A stretch of 64,000 nucleotides of DNA from Todiramphus chloris collaris (GCA_025345505.1 JANVCC010000160.1:234416-298415), one strand, 5' to 3'. Positions 1-10,820 are shown, counted from the stretch's first letter. Notes: generated from the sequence alone by a model not told the origin. Translations and numbers: made by a program.

Positions 1-34
1 CCCTTGGGGTCCGGGTCGCTCAGGAGATGGCCAT
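1..34 (-). CDS. OGA paralog coding exon 11, cut by the window edge
   Basis: A strong acceptor (CACCTCCTTTGCAG) opens an exon that reads in the right phase as [12 protein letters not shown]. This fits human FLIGDQEPWAFRGG at the start of the C-terminal region. Only 34 bases are in the window. Confidence 0.7.
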
Positions 35-3000
35 CTGCAAAGGAGGTGAGAGGTGAACATGTGACACGGGTCCATGTGGGGAAGGTGCCAAGGGGACGTG
101 CACTCCCTGGAGAGATCTCAGCATCCCTGTCTGGACACAGGGACCCCAGACCTCTCTGGGGTCCCAGACACCCTCACCTCTTTGGGGGGGATGACAGCGA
201 ATCCCCACAGAACAAGGCTCAGGCGCCCTGATTGTGCCACAGAGCCCAGGGTCTGGACGCTGGCACGTCTGGATTGTGCCAGGGCACAGATATGCTCTAC
301 AGGGCCGCAGGGGCTGGCAGCGGCCACGTACCCAGCCAGAGGACGAAGGCGCTGGCGGCCAGCAGCATGTTGCGGATGTCCCAGAGGTAGGGGTGGAGGT
401 CGTAGAGCAGCGCCCAGCCGGCCGTGCTGACGAAGTGGCTGTGCAGGCGGCACGTCTGAGTGCAGAGCAGCTGGAAGGACTGGGCTCGGTCGCGCCACCG
501 TGCACCCTGCAGACCACACGAATGTCAGTGCAACCGCGACGGGCACCGTCCCGCAGCAGCGCCCGGACCAGCCTTACCCTGCAAGCATCGGCTGCTGTGG
601 CTGGGACCCCCACACTGAGGCTGTTTGCCCGGAGCCACCGAAAGTGCTCCAGGAGATGCTGTGCCAGTGGCCCGTGGTGGTAGGGCAGGTAGAAGAGCTC
701 CACCAGCATCCGCACCTCCCCCAGAGTCAGCGGTGCTGTGTGGCTGGACCTGGACTCCTCAAGGGTCAGCAGTGCCCCAGGGACAGGCCCAGCCTCTTCT
801 GGAGTCAGTGGTGCCGTGGGGATGGATGTGGCCTCCTCTGATGTCAGCGGTTCCATGGGGACAGACCCAGCCTCTCTTGGGGTCACCAGTGCTGTGGGGC
901 TGGTCCTGGCCTCTTCTGGGGTCACCAGTGCTGTGGAGCTGGATCTGGCCTCCTCTGATGTTAGCACTGCTGTGGGGCTAGTCCTGGCCTCCTTGGGGGT
1001 CAGTGGCACCATGGGGCCAGACCCAGCCTCCTCCAGGGTCAGTAGGGCTATGGGACTGGACCCAGCCTCCTCTGGGGTCAGTGGTGCCGTGGGGACTGGG
1101 CTGGCACCAGCCCCATCAGTGAGCGGTGCTGGGGGCACAGGGCTNNNNNNNNNNGCTGGCACCAGCCCCATCAGTGAGCGGTGCTGGGGGCACAGGGCTG
1201 GTGCAAGCCCCAGGCTCTGGGGGTGTCTGGGACATGTCAGCCTTGCTGGCCTCAGGCTGGGCAGTGCTGGGAGGCTGGGGGATGCTGCCACCCTCTGTCA
1301 TGGCATCATAGGTGGGCAGGGGAAGGTTCTGGTTAGTGTTGGCCCCATTGTTGCAGCACATGGTGGGGCCTGAGCTGTGGAGGGTCTCAGCAGGCACCAG
1401 GGTTCCTGTGGACTGGGCACTCCCAGCTGCGCTGGGCAGAGTAGAGGAGGGCTCACAGCTCACCCTGCTCCCCGTGCTGAGCTGCTCCGCGTCCTCTGTG
1501 GAGCTTTGCCAGCCACCAGTGGGGCTCCTGCTCCCACTGCCCTTCTCCAGCTCCGAGGTCACCTTCCTCCTTCCCTCCCCCAGTGCCACACCGCAGGGCT
1601 TGGGGCCATGCTGGAATGCCGCACTGGGAACTGAGTCGTGGGTCTGGGTTCTGGACATGACCTCCTGTCCTCCCACCGTGCTGGGCTGCAGCCTCCTTTT
1701 TCCCTTGATGTTGACACTGGGGTGTCCCAGGGTCCTTCCTCCTGGCAGAGAGGAGCAAGGGGGCAGCCCCTCTGGCACCTGCATGGAAACTACTGCCCAT
1801 GGGGCAGGACAGCCCTGGGGGTGGCTATGCTGGGAAGCTCCATCTCTGAGCTGGCAGGGACCAGGGAGCTGTTGGGACCATGTGCTTTGCATGGCTCTGT
1901 GCCCTGTGATACTTGTGGCTGGTGAGGCCACACAGGCTTAGCAGAGGCAAAGAGCAAAATTCCAAGCTTGCACTTGGTTGAACCTCCTCCTTCAGAGCCG
2001 AGTTGTGGCCCAGACTCCCACCCTGCCAGCCAAGGAGACTCCCTCTGGGATGCAGCCAGGGCAGGAGCACCTAGGGGAAGCACGGCACGGTGGACCCCCC
2101 CACCTGCCCACCATGACATACACAGACCTCCCCATCCAGACGAGCAGGGATGGGGCTCCCTCACCCCGACAAGCTCCCAGCAGACCCCATCCAGCACCCT
2201 GGGATGACGCTCGGCTGAGTTCATCACCTACCTGGCTCCAAGGTCTGACGGTGTATCTCAGCCACCCAGTCACAAAGCGCCAGCTCCAAGGCCTCCTGGG
2301 GGCTGTAGCTCCCCTCCTGTGGGTCTGGGCTGTCCCCCAGGGCTGCTGCACTCTCCATCCCTAAGGAACTGGAGCTCGTCAGCCTGGGCAGCCCCGCTTT
2401 TTGTGTGACAGAGCCATCCCATGCCACACTGAGGGTGGGCAGCCCCCTCCCCTCCAAGGAGATGCCCCAAGGATGGATCTCGTGCCCTGGAGTGCTGGGT
2501 GGTGCCCAGCCAGGTGAGACACCTCACCCAGGCTGCCATGCAGGAAGCCCTGAAGGGCCACGGCAAAGATGAGCAGCAATGTGAACCAGCTCACTGCTGG
2601 CACTGGGGCCCCATGTACAGAGCTGTTTGTGGCACTGTGGCAGGTACCTGCGTGATCAGGGTGGGCACAGCTTCCCAGTTCGCTCCGAAACCAGCTGCCG
2701 AGTGTGTGTATGGGAATGAAGTTGGCCTGGAGCTCACAGTTGGGGTTGAGGAGCAGTCCACAGAGCCTGGGCATGAGGCCGGGGGCACGTCCCGTGTAGG
2801 GGCCCAGGAAGACCCGTCTGCAGTCATAGTCGTTGGCATACAAGTTGTCCCAGATGATGGGGCGGCGCTGCAGGACACCCTCCACCTCCTCCAGCAGCTT
2901 GGCTGAGAGCTCCTGCGACACCACCTTGGGTCCTGGAGCATCGGGGCACAGAGCCCCTGTAGCCCGCAGGCAGCGCACGGAGCCCGCAGGCAGCGCACGG

Positions 3001-6000
3001 AGCCCGCAGGCAGCGCACGGAGCCCGCAGGCAGCGCATGGAGCCCGCAGGCAGCGCATGGAGCCCGCAGGCAGCACACGGAGCCCGCAGGCAGCGCATGG
3101 AGCCCGCAGGCAGCGCACGGAGCCCGCAGGCAGCGCATGGAGCCCGCAGGCAGCGCATGGAGCCCGCAGGCAGCACACGGAGCCCGCAGGCAGTGCATGG
3201 AGCCCGCAGGCAGCGCATGGAGCCCGCAGGCAGCGCGGTCCCCCGGGCACGCTCACAACAGCGGCACGCACGCATCTGGGTGCTGAGCGAGGAGACGAGG
3301 GTCAAGCCACCCCAGCCCACCTCCCCCACCAGAAGAGCAGGCCCAGAGCCCGACCCGCTGCCTGCCCGGCCAGGGCTGCACACCCCAGTGCCAAAGGGCA
3401 TCACAGCAGGGCTGCTGCTGGCTCGTCTCGCGGGACAGAGCCCATGGCTGCGGCATCTGCGGCCGGTGGCTCTCGCAGGGGCCACGCTCCTCCAGCTCTG
3501 GGCCAGGCGCTCACCTGTCCAGATGACGCCGATCTCCGGGAGCAGCTCCTGGCCGATGGTCAGCAGGTAGCAGGACTGACTGGGGCTGGGAGAGCACAGG
3601 GAGCTGCAGTACTCTGTGGACAGAGCACAGGACATCCCTTGAGGGGCATGGAGACTGGGAAAGGAGATCCCTGGGGTCAGTGGGCAGGGGCGGGAGATGG
3701 CGGGGCAGGGAGTACAGCATGCATGGCTGCAGCCTGGTCCTGCCCCGACCCTGAGATCTGCACAGCTCCCTCCACAGAGGGGCACGAGGGTGCCGGAGGG
3801 AGACACGAAGGCTCAGGGCAGTCATCTGGCCACTGGCACAGGTGCTGGGTGCAGCCAGCCGAAGGGCACCCCAGTCTGCTGGGGGGTGGTACCTGTAGGG
3901 CAGAAGAGGAAGATGGAGGGTTGTCCCAGCTCCTGGTACACCTCGTTGGCCACAGAGGCCTGAGCCTTCGCCAGGGAGGGGAAGACGTCTCTGTCAGCTT
4001 GGCACATGCCAGGGTCAATGTCATCAAAGAGCAGCGCAAAGGAGTGGCACCCCATGGCAGCCACCTGTGGGCATGGGCATGGGCTGCTAGGACCCCTGGG
4101 CAGCAGAGAGAAAGCCCAGACCAGTCCCTGCTGCCTGGGCCCCATAAGGACACCTGGGCAGACGGGGCAGGCAGGGCAGCCCTCGCTGCGTCCCCCACGC
4201 CCACCCAGCCCTGCAGCCGCGACTTGCCCTGCCCCGAGCCCCAGATTTAGCTTTGTGCACTATGGGCCAGGAGCCCCTTCAAACCCCAGTCTGCTGCCGT
4301 GGCCCAGAGCCCGTTCCCACCGTGCCACAGACGGGTGGCCCCGCTTTCTGCCCACTGCATCGGTGCCCCCTGCACCACGTCCCTGCATCACCCTGCAGCA
4401 CAGGGAGCTCCAGACCGGAGTGGAGGAGGTCACAGCCTTGAGGGGAGCTGCCGCGTGCCAGGGCAGGGGCTCCCTGTGCCAGGGCTGGCTGTGAGCGGCT
4501 GCAGAGGCGGCCAGGCAGGGCACAGGGCAGGGAGCTGCTGCCTGGGCTGTGCCGCAGTGAGGAGCAGCTGCCCACAAAGCAGAGCTGCTGGCACAGCATC
4601 CCCTTACTATCCCTTCACCATCCCTTGCCCGGCAAGCTCTGGAGCTTGTCTTGTCCCTCTTCTTCCCCCAGCACTGCCCACCAGCAGCCAGGCAGCCACA
4701 GAGCCCTTAGCTCTCTGTCACTGTGACAGGGACAGCACATCTGCCACCGGGCACCCACAGACCTGTTCCCTGATGAGCAGCAGCAGCAGGAGGGGTTTAC
4801 AGCCCCACGCTGGCCTTTGGGATGGGCATGGGGCCCACACACAAGCACTCGTGCCCCTCGCCCAGGAGCAGTGGGATGAAGGAACAGCCCACGGTACCTG
4901 CCTGAGTTTTTGCTGCAGCAGGAGCCTATCCCCAGCACTCGAGAACACCATGTCCTGTCCAGCAGAGATGGCAAAAACAAACTCCACACCCTGCTCTTGG
5001 GCAGCTTCGATGAGAGACTGCATATGGGCTGGGGACAGAGCAGAGGGGAGCTGTGAGAGCTGGGAGGCAAGGGAGGGAGGGAGACAAGGCATGGAGGGAG
5101 AGAAGGGATGGAAGGAGAAGCAACTCTAGTGGCACAAACAGAAGGAGCCGAGGACATCAGGGGGGCATGAGAGAGCATCTGGAGGGGAAAGGCCCAGGGG
5201 AGACAGTTTCCAGTCCCTTGGCACAGAGGAGACTCTGAAGGGTCTGTGGGTCCTGGCATGATTGAGCATATTGCCAGAGACCCATGTGGGGAGCTCTCCA
5301 TTCCAGGTCATCTCCTAGGTGAGTCCAGGTGATGGGCAGGGTCTGGGGAGGTTCCTTGTATTGGGCAGGGTCTGGGATCTCCTTGCACCAAGCAGAGCCT
5401 GCAGGGCTCCCTGCAGCAGGCAGGTTCCTGTCAGGAGCAGTGGTAGCAGCCTGCCTGACCCTGGCCAAGATGCAGACCACATTTCACCCTCAGGGATCCA
5501 GGATGCTGGCAGCCCACACATTCTGGGGCCCAGCAGAGCCGCTACCTGCCTCATGCTCTGTGTAGGGCTCTCTCCAGAGCAGACGGTGCTTCAGCTCATC
5601 CTTGGGCGCGTACATGTAGCAGTTCAGCCCCCAGCGCCTCAGCCTGTGCAGCAAAGACAAGGGGTCACTCCAGGCTCCAGATGGCACCTGGGCAGGTGCC
5701 AGTTGGTGACACCAGGAGCTCCTTGGCACGTGGTGCCCTCTCCTTGCACCATGTCCTGCAGGCTTCCAGCCTCTGCTCACACAGAGCCCCCAGAATATGG
5801 GGCCGCAGCTCTTCCCTCACTCAGGGAGCCCTGCACAGTGGGCTTTCGATGGCCACACAGAGACATAAACCTCACTCAGTGCTCCCAGTACTGAGCCCAA
5901 CAATTTGTGCTGTTTAGGGGTCTCCAGAAAGATACTGCATCTGGGTGAGAAAGTCTCAGAGACAAACAGGATGTTGCATCCTGGGAGATGGGTTAACACC

Positions 6001-9000
6001 CATGCCATGGAAGTTTTAAACACTTGACAAAGCCCAGTGATGACGGAAAGCTGGGAGCACATGGCAGTGGGGATGGTGGTCCCAGGCAGGGGGAGCTGGC
6101 TGCTTTCTGTCGGTGGTCTGCACGGTTTAGAGATGAGACAGTGGGTGTTTGTCCTGCCAGGTCATCAGCGGAGATGGGCTTCCAGCCCACTGAACACCTC
6201 ACATATTCTCTCATGTGGATCTGCCTTCCCATTTACAGCCCCAGCCCCTCTGCCTGCTCCCCAACACCCCTTCCTGCACAGAGGCTGCCCCGGCCAACCC
6301 ATGCCACGCTGCAGTCAGGGCAGAGCAGCTTTTCTGGTGCCTCCAGAGGTGGCATTTCTGGACTCTTGTAGACCCCGTGCTCCCCTCCAAATCATTCCCA
6401 GATGCCATCACTCCTCCCATAGCGTGGGCAGCAGGGTCTGACCCTGTCCCCCCGAGAGGTCCCTGTGGGTCTGCACCCTCACTGGAGCACCCGTGCCAGC
6501 TGCATGGTGCCATCACGCAGGGGCTAGTGCCAACCCAGACCCTCCCAGGGCCCATTCCCAAACCCCACTTCCTTGGGGTGCTCAGCACTGTCCCAGGCCC
6601 CCCAGCCATGCACATCTGGATGCAGCTGGGCTGTAGCAGGGACCCAGCACCATCTGCTGGCACTGGACAGCACAGCGCACATCTGTCCAGGCCTTCTTGA
6701 GCTGCACATACAGCACAGTGCTGGAAACCTTTCCCCAGGACAGATCCACAGTTTCCCAGGACAGATCCAGCGTGCTGGAGTGCTGGGACAGATGTGCAAC
6801 TGCAGGAGCAGTCCTGGGAGAGGCATGACACCCATTCACTGCCACTGCACCAGCATTCCAGTGGTTTGCCAGCCCCAGGAGCCTCCCTCCAGCACATCTT
6901 CTCTCCCCATTCCTGCCTCCACACCACTCTGGCTTCCACCTTGTCACTCTGTCATGGGCTAGTACCTTCACAGAGGTAAAATTCATGGTACTTGCCATTG
7001 AAAGAGAAGTTTCCTCTGCTCCATGGACCATGGTCTCCCATAGAAACCTATAGAAGGGGGAAAAAAGCCAAAATGCAGTTGTCAGTACTGCCATAAACCA
7101 GAGTCTCTCTCTCCGTACTGTCCTTAAGTGTAAGCTTTAAACCCAGAGATCCATCAGTTGTTCACCTCGGGGTGCTTCAAATGCCTGTTATCTTGCCATG
7201 ATCTTGCTGGGCATCGGTATCCAAGCAAGGGGGTGTAATGTCTGTGCCTCCATCCGTCCCAGAAAGAGGCATCTGGGAAGAATTGTGCAAGGGAGCACTT
7301 AACCTGGAGGGGGAATTTCCAGGGTGAAAGACAGGCCTGGAGGAGATGGTCTAGGGCTGGCCAGGTTATAAGGCATTCCAAGATGCTTTTGGGGTGCACC
7401 GAAGCACAGAGCTATTGTACGTCCACTCTAGAGTTTTCTGCTTCAGGATTTTCTTTACAGAGACTGTGTCGCTGCATTTCTCTGGTAGTGTCAGGCTGTG
7501 TCAAGCAGAGCACCATCTCTCCTGTATGGGCTATAAAAGTTGCCCTCTCAAACTGCACCAGAATGGTGAAGATACAGCTCTGCCCTACACCCTGCAAGCA
7601 CATACCTGAATTGCAGCAGGGCAGCACTTCAGGGCAGCGTCCCTGCCTCATGGCAAACTGTTCAGATCAGGAGCACACAAACAACCCACAGGGATGCCCA
7701 CAAGTGCTGGGGCTGTGACTCCACAAGACATTCTACAGACACCTTGTCTGTCCCCATAAGCTCTCAAAGGGAAGATCCAGAAAGGGAGAGCACATCAGGG
7801 AGCTGCCTTACCAGTTGTCTGCTGACAAAGACACTCATCAGTGACCACCAAGGCTGGCTGCAGGGACACTGCCCTTCCAGAAGGTTCACTTCAACAAAAC
7901 CCAATGCAGGAAATACACATCTGGAGCCAGCAAACTCCCAAGTTTCCACTTCTGCTGCCTACACCCTTTAGGTGGTTGTTGGGCACCAGTGTCTGAGACA
8001 AGGTGAAGACTGCAGCACCATAGCAGCTGATAGTCTGCCCTGTGGTCTCCATGGCAGGGAACCAGTCTGTGACTGGATAGAGTGGTCAGGGTGACTGCTG
8101 GACACACAACACCCATTCCCCTGTTGGGACCCTGTCCTGGTTTGGCTGGGACAGAACCCCAGTCCAGCCATGGCCTGCAGGCTGTCAGCAGTTTGGAGTC
8201 AGCCAGGGCAGCTGACCCGAGCTGGCTCCAGGTGTGTCCCAGACCAGAAACTTCACACTCAGTATAAAGGGGCAAGTTTGCTGGGGATGGGGCTCCTATT
8301 TGGGCTCTTCTTCAGCTCCTCCTGACCTCTTCTTCCTTCTCCTGAAGATGCCTTCCTGTCTATTGTGACTGCTGTATGTTTGCTGGGATAAGAATAAATT
8401 TTTATGCTTTATAGTGATATTTTTTTTTGTCTGTTTCACTAAATCCATTTTAATTTCAACCCCCAGGGCTCTTCTCCTTTTCCCAGTTCCCCTTTTCTGC
8501 TGGGGAGAGGTCATTGGGTGATAGAGCAACTGTTGTAGTTTAGCCCTGGCTATGGGCTAAACGTATACAGGCTACTGTCAAGGAGTCCTATTTCTGCACG
8601 TATGAGGCCCTGGGAGGTGCAGAGCTGCCCGCAAAGCCAGCAGGAAAGAATACCCAGTGGGAAGAAAGACAGTTCACTTGGGGACAGGTGGAGAATAGGA
8701 AGGTAAATGGGTTTGGAGAGATGCAGCTTTGACAGCTTCTTAAAGAGGAGGTTAAGGGAAACCTCTGAGTGTTCCAGCACAGACCTGATATTTAGCTAGA
8801 GAAGAATCTTCAGACACTTCCAGTCTCTGCAAGATCTGGCAGCTACAGTGTGACATCTCACAGAAAACAAATTATGTCTGAAGCAGCGATGGCTATCGGC
8901 CATTGAGACAGCTGTCTGGTTTCAGATGGGCTCTGCATCATGGGCAACTATAAATCCATCAATGCACTTTCCAGCAGACAAGGCCAACAGGAGCAGATAC

Positions 9001-10820
9001 CCAGGGAAGTCAATGTGGTAGCAGAACTGGGTGGCACACCAGGGCAGATCGCAATGACTCTGCTTGGGAGAGAGGGACAGTTCTCAGCATCTGGCATGAG
9101 GTCAGTGCTGCCCCGAAAAGCACCTGCATTTCCCCGTAGCACCGGAGATGGGCTGCCTGGGAGGGGACCCCAACACCCTGCTCTCTTTGGCAGGAGCACG
9201 CCCTGCAGCCCCCAACCCTGATCTCGGGCAACGGGGAAGCAGGTTGTGCCACAGTGCACACAGAACATCATTGTCTTTGCAGATAGATCTACCTGCTTGA
9301 ACATATATGCAGTTATTCCATCTACTTTGCAATAATATATATTCTTACTAGCCATCCCCCACCATACACAGGGCCAAATCTGTGGCCACTCAAGGATCCC
9401 AGCAGACATTTCACCCAAAGAAAGTATTTCTATGATAAACAGATCTTCCATTTCACACCCCACAAGAACTCCTGCTCAGCTCCGTGAGGTCCTAAGAGCT
9501 CCTGTACAGCACCTGCCTGCAAGTGCCTGACTCAGCAGCAGCTCTGTTGAAACTGCCACCCATTTTTTGCCCAGTAAAGTGGCTTACATTGTGCCAGCAA
9601 AATCTGTTTGTGCCTGTGGCTGCATCTCCAGATGAGTGACGCTGGTGCTCTGCTTTTTGAAGGCAGACATGACTGATGAGTGATGCTGTCTGTTTGTACC
9701 TCAGCTTGCACATGGCCTGGTACTACACCAGTAACTCATCAACACCATCGCTTGCCAGACCCTGGGCCCTCTGGGATGTCTCTCGGCAATTTCTTTGCAA
9801 TCATTAGCAAAGTCCTGATGAACACCTTGGGAAGCAAACTCCCAAGGCCCAAACTGGTCCCTAGCCCCTCCTGTCCTGTGCAGGTCACCCAGCGGTGTCA
9901 GTTGATCTGTGCCCTCTGGCAGCTGCTGACAACGCCCAGGGTGTTGGGAGGTCTCGGGGTCTCTGTGCAGGACACTCCTGGCCCTGCTACAGCTGCACCC
10001 CACTCAGCAGCGGCACCACCCAGTGCTCCCTGCCAGGGCCTGTGCTCCAGGGTGAGGGATTTCTCTCCTGCCTCACTCTCTGAGGACCTCCTTCTCCTAG
10101 AGTGACTCTGTCAGCATCTGTATCCTCTTTCCCAGGTTAGCTTTTCTATACCAATCATTTTTGCCTGAAGCATATTTCTTTTTACTATCAACTTCCCCAT
10201 GCATGCACTTTGTGTTTATCTGCATGGTGCATTTGCTTCCTCCCACGCGAGACAGTGGGCTTCAGGGGGTGCCGTGCTGCCAGAAAAAGGGGAGTTGCTT
10301 TTGCCTAGTGGGTGCCAGGCCTGGCCCAGCTCCAGAGGTGCCGAGCTGCAGAAACAGGAGCCGGGGGAGGCAGAAGGAGGGGGCTGAGCCATACAGAGCC
10401 GCCATAAGAGACTAGGCTCCTCTGGCCAGCTCTGGGCATGGCCTGAGGCAGCGTTCACTGCGGCAGGGAGGCAGGCAGGAGGGGCACACACGGGGGTGCT
10501 GCCCCCTCAATCCAGTGCTGGAGGCAGAACAGTGGGTCCCCAAGTCCCACTGTGGGGGAGGAGGGGGCTGCGGGTTGCAGCAGTGCTCTGGGGAAGGGCT
10601 GGGGAACGTCACTGGGGGTGCTGGTCCCACACCCCTGGGCAAAGATAGGGTGCTGTGCATGGCCCAGCTCCCTGCCTCCCCGATACCCAGAGTCCCGGGC
10701 GCGGCTCGGGTCCCAGAGGCCCTTCCCGGCCCCCGTTCACTGCGGAGGTACCGGAGCCCTGCAATGCCCGGGGGACCTACCTTCCACCACGCCGCAGAGG
10801 AAGCGCGGCCGCCCCGCCAT
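1..10820 (-). CDS. Protein O-GlcNAcase (OGA) paralog, 11 exons, 3' end off the window
   Basis: Glycoside hydrolase family 84 O-GlcNAcase, which removes O-GlcNAc from serine and threonine of nuclear and cytoplasmic proteins. Coding exons on the minus strand: 10781-10820, 6996-7047, 5546-5643, 4898-5028, 3893-4064, 3515-3613, 2648-2932, 2232-2360, 578-1918, 332-506 and 1-34 (partial). Phases agree at every junction if the N gap in exon 9 is a multiple of three. With the start [14 protein letters not shown], every human OGA active-site residue I checked is present at a constant offset of 53: G14, K45, D121/D122 (FDDID), Y166, W225, N227 and D232 match G67, K98, D174/D175, Y219, W278, N280 and D285. 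The catalytic domain is followed by a low-complexity linker and the stalk motif [10 protein letters not shown]. The GNAT-like domain lies beyond the left edge. I call it a paralog because the linker and sequence diverge strongly from OGA and the neighbours are DOK1 and M1AP. Orthology to a named gene is not proven here. Confidence 0.93.
332..506 (-). CDS. OGA paralog coding exon 10 (stalk domain)
   Basis: Encodes [18 protein letters not shown], then [18 protein letters not shown] and FVLWL, aligning to the human stalk segment ending in FVQWLG. Acceptor TGGTCTGCAG|GGTGC, donor CTGG|GTACGT. Intron 9 upstream is only 71 bp. Confidence 0.92.
578..1918 (-). CDS. OGA paralog coding exon 9: disordered linker, repeat array and stalk start
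   Basis: Long open exon rich in Ser, Pro, Thr and Gly. It holds 45-bp and 39-bp coding repeats and then enters the stalk domain at [13 protein letters not shown] and FRWLRANS. It is interrupted by ten N (1145-1154). The frame before and after the gap differs by one base, which disappears if the true gap is a multiple of three. An acceptor at CTCACCAG gives a start at 1918, and an alternative at CTGCTAAG would start it at 1936 in the same frame. Donor GCAGG|GTAAGG. Confidence 0.85.
734..1084 (-). repeat. 39-bp coding minisatellite, nine units, in the OGA paralog linker
   Basis: Nine consecutive 13-codon units with the pattern (P/L/V)(L/V)T-x-(E/K/R)EA-x5-6, such as [13 protein letters not shown] and [13 protein letters not shown]. 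The span of 351 bases is exactly 9 x 39. The tenth, non-repeated occurrence is the conserved stalk start [13 protein letters not shown] (human PVTLEDLQLLVDL). The array therefore looks like tandem duplication of that boundary segment. It keeps frame throughout, with no stop. Confidence 0.95.
1100..1199 (-). repeat. 45-bp perfect coding repeat on both sides of a 10-N gap
   Basis: Bases 1100-1144 and 1155-1199 are identical 45-mers encoding [15 protein letters not shown]. They flank an N run at 1145-1154, so the gap is an unresolved tandem array whose true copy number is unknown. Confidence 0.95.
2232..2360 (-). CDS. OGA paralog coding exon 8
   Basis: Encodes [19 protein letters not shown], homologous to human YSPQMALKLALTEWLQEF at the end of the catalytic half. 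The acceptor at TTCCTTAG|GG is the only nearby one that keeps phase with exon 7. Donor CCAG|GTAGGT. Confidence 0.86.
2648..2932 (-). CDS. OGA paralog coding exon 7 (WDN...ANDYD)
   Basis: Encodes [16 protein letters not shown] and LFLGPY-like and [10 protein letters not shown] segments. The Trp, Asn and Asp of WDN/NDY match W278, N280 and D285 of human OGA, which contact the sugar N-acetyl and hydroxyl groups. The acceptor GCTCCAG lies only 28 bases from the end of a 20-bp minisatellite in intron 6. Donor GCAG|GTACCT. Confidence 0.94.
2961..3240 (-). repeat. 20-bp GC-rich minisatellite, 14 units, intron 6 of the OGA paralog
   Basis: Fourteen head-to-tail copies of a 20-mer starting AGCCCGCAGG and differing only at C/T positions (the last copy is degraded). 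The array fills nearly half of a 582-bp intron and stops 28 bases before the exon 7 acceptor. Because 20 is not a multiple of three, it creates long open frames in several phases that are not genes. Confidence 0.97.
3515..3613 (-). CDS. OGA paralog coding exon 6
   Basis: Completes CPTEYC, the Tyr corresponding to Y219 of human OGA, and encodes [19 protein letters not shown]. Donor ACAG|GTGAGC, acceptor GTCCACAG. Confidence 0.92.
3893..4064 (-). CDS. OGA paralog coding exon 5 (catalytic aspartates)
   Basis: Contains [17 protein letters not shown], with the two catalytic aspartates of GH84 (residues 121 and 122 here, 174 and 175 in human), and ends in FLFCPT. Acceptor CCCACAG|GTGGC, donor ACAG|GTACCA. 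Confidence 0.95.
4898..5028 (-). CDS. OGA paralog coding exon 4
   Basis: Encodes [20 protein letters not shown] and continues to LLLQQKLRQ, the (beta/alpha) barrel segment that aligns to EIEFIYAISPGLDITFS of human OGA. It ends in phase 0 at CAG|GTACCG. The acceptor follows a pyrimidine tract ending TGTCCCCAG. Confidence 0.92.
5546..5643 (-). CDS. OGA paralog coding exon 3
   Basis: Encodes [20 protein letters not shown] and the following residues up to EHEA, homologous to the human segment around YLYAPKDDYKHR. The lysine of APKD corresponds to substrate-binding K98 of human OGA. Acceptor CTGCACAG, donor CAG|GTAGCG. Confidence 0.93.
6996..7047 (-). CDS. OGA paralog coding exon 2 (GFYGRPW), GC donor
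   Basis: The acceptor is TTCTATAG|GTTTC. The exon completes [18 protein letters not shown] and ends in phase 2 with the first two bases of a Trp codon. The donor is TG|GCAAGT, a non-canonical GC donor. Reading on instead of splicing meets TGA within a few codons, so the GC site appears obligatory. Confidence 0.9.
7048..10780 (-). other. OGA paralog intron 1
   Basis: Intron of 3.7 kb between the start-codon exon and the GFYGRPW exon. Apart from the solo LTR at 8133-8556 I see no exon, RNA gene or ordered repeat in it. Confidence 0.8.
8133..8556 (+). mobile_element. Solo LTR of an ERVL-like endogenous retrovirus, copy A
   Basis: About 424 bp that recurs almost intact at 30302-30722. It begins TGTCCTGGTTTGGCTGGGA, like avian ERVL LTRs, has a TATAAA box (8263-8268) and an AATAAA signal (8393-8398), and has no internal viral coding sequence beside it. 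It lies antisense in intron 1 of the OGA paralog. The family assignment is from memory of the LTR start. The exact 3' boundary is uncertain. Confidence 0.75.
10781..10820 (-). CDS. OGA paralog coding exon 1
   Basis: Forty coding bases beginning with ATG in a good context (G at -3, G at +4) and encoding [13 protein letters not shown] plus one base. The donor is GAAG|GTAGGT. The FLCGVVEG peptide is the start of the GH84 domain of OGA, and human OGA has its first splice site at the same place. The N-terminal extension before it is much shorter than the roughly 60 residues in human. Confidence 0.93.

Noticed and set aside
2961-3240. Regular repeat array that could suggest CRISPR
   Set aside because: The units are directly adjacent with no spacers, and this is a vertebrate minisatellite.
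2379-3806. Long minus-strand frame of 475 codons with [10 protein letters not shown] repeats
   Set aside because: It runs through exons 6 and 7 and the intron between them. The repetitive middle is the 20-bp intronic minisatellite, not protein.
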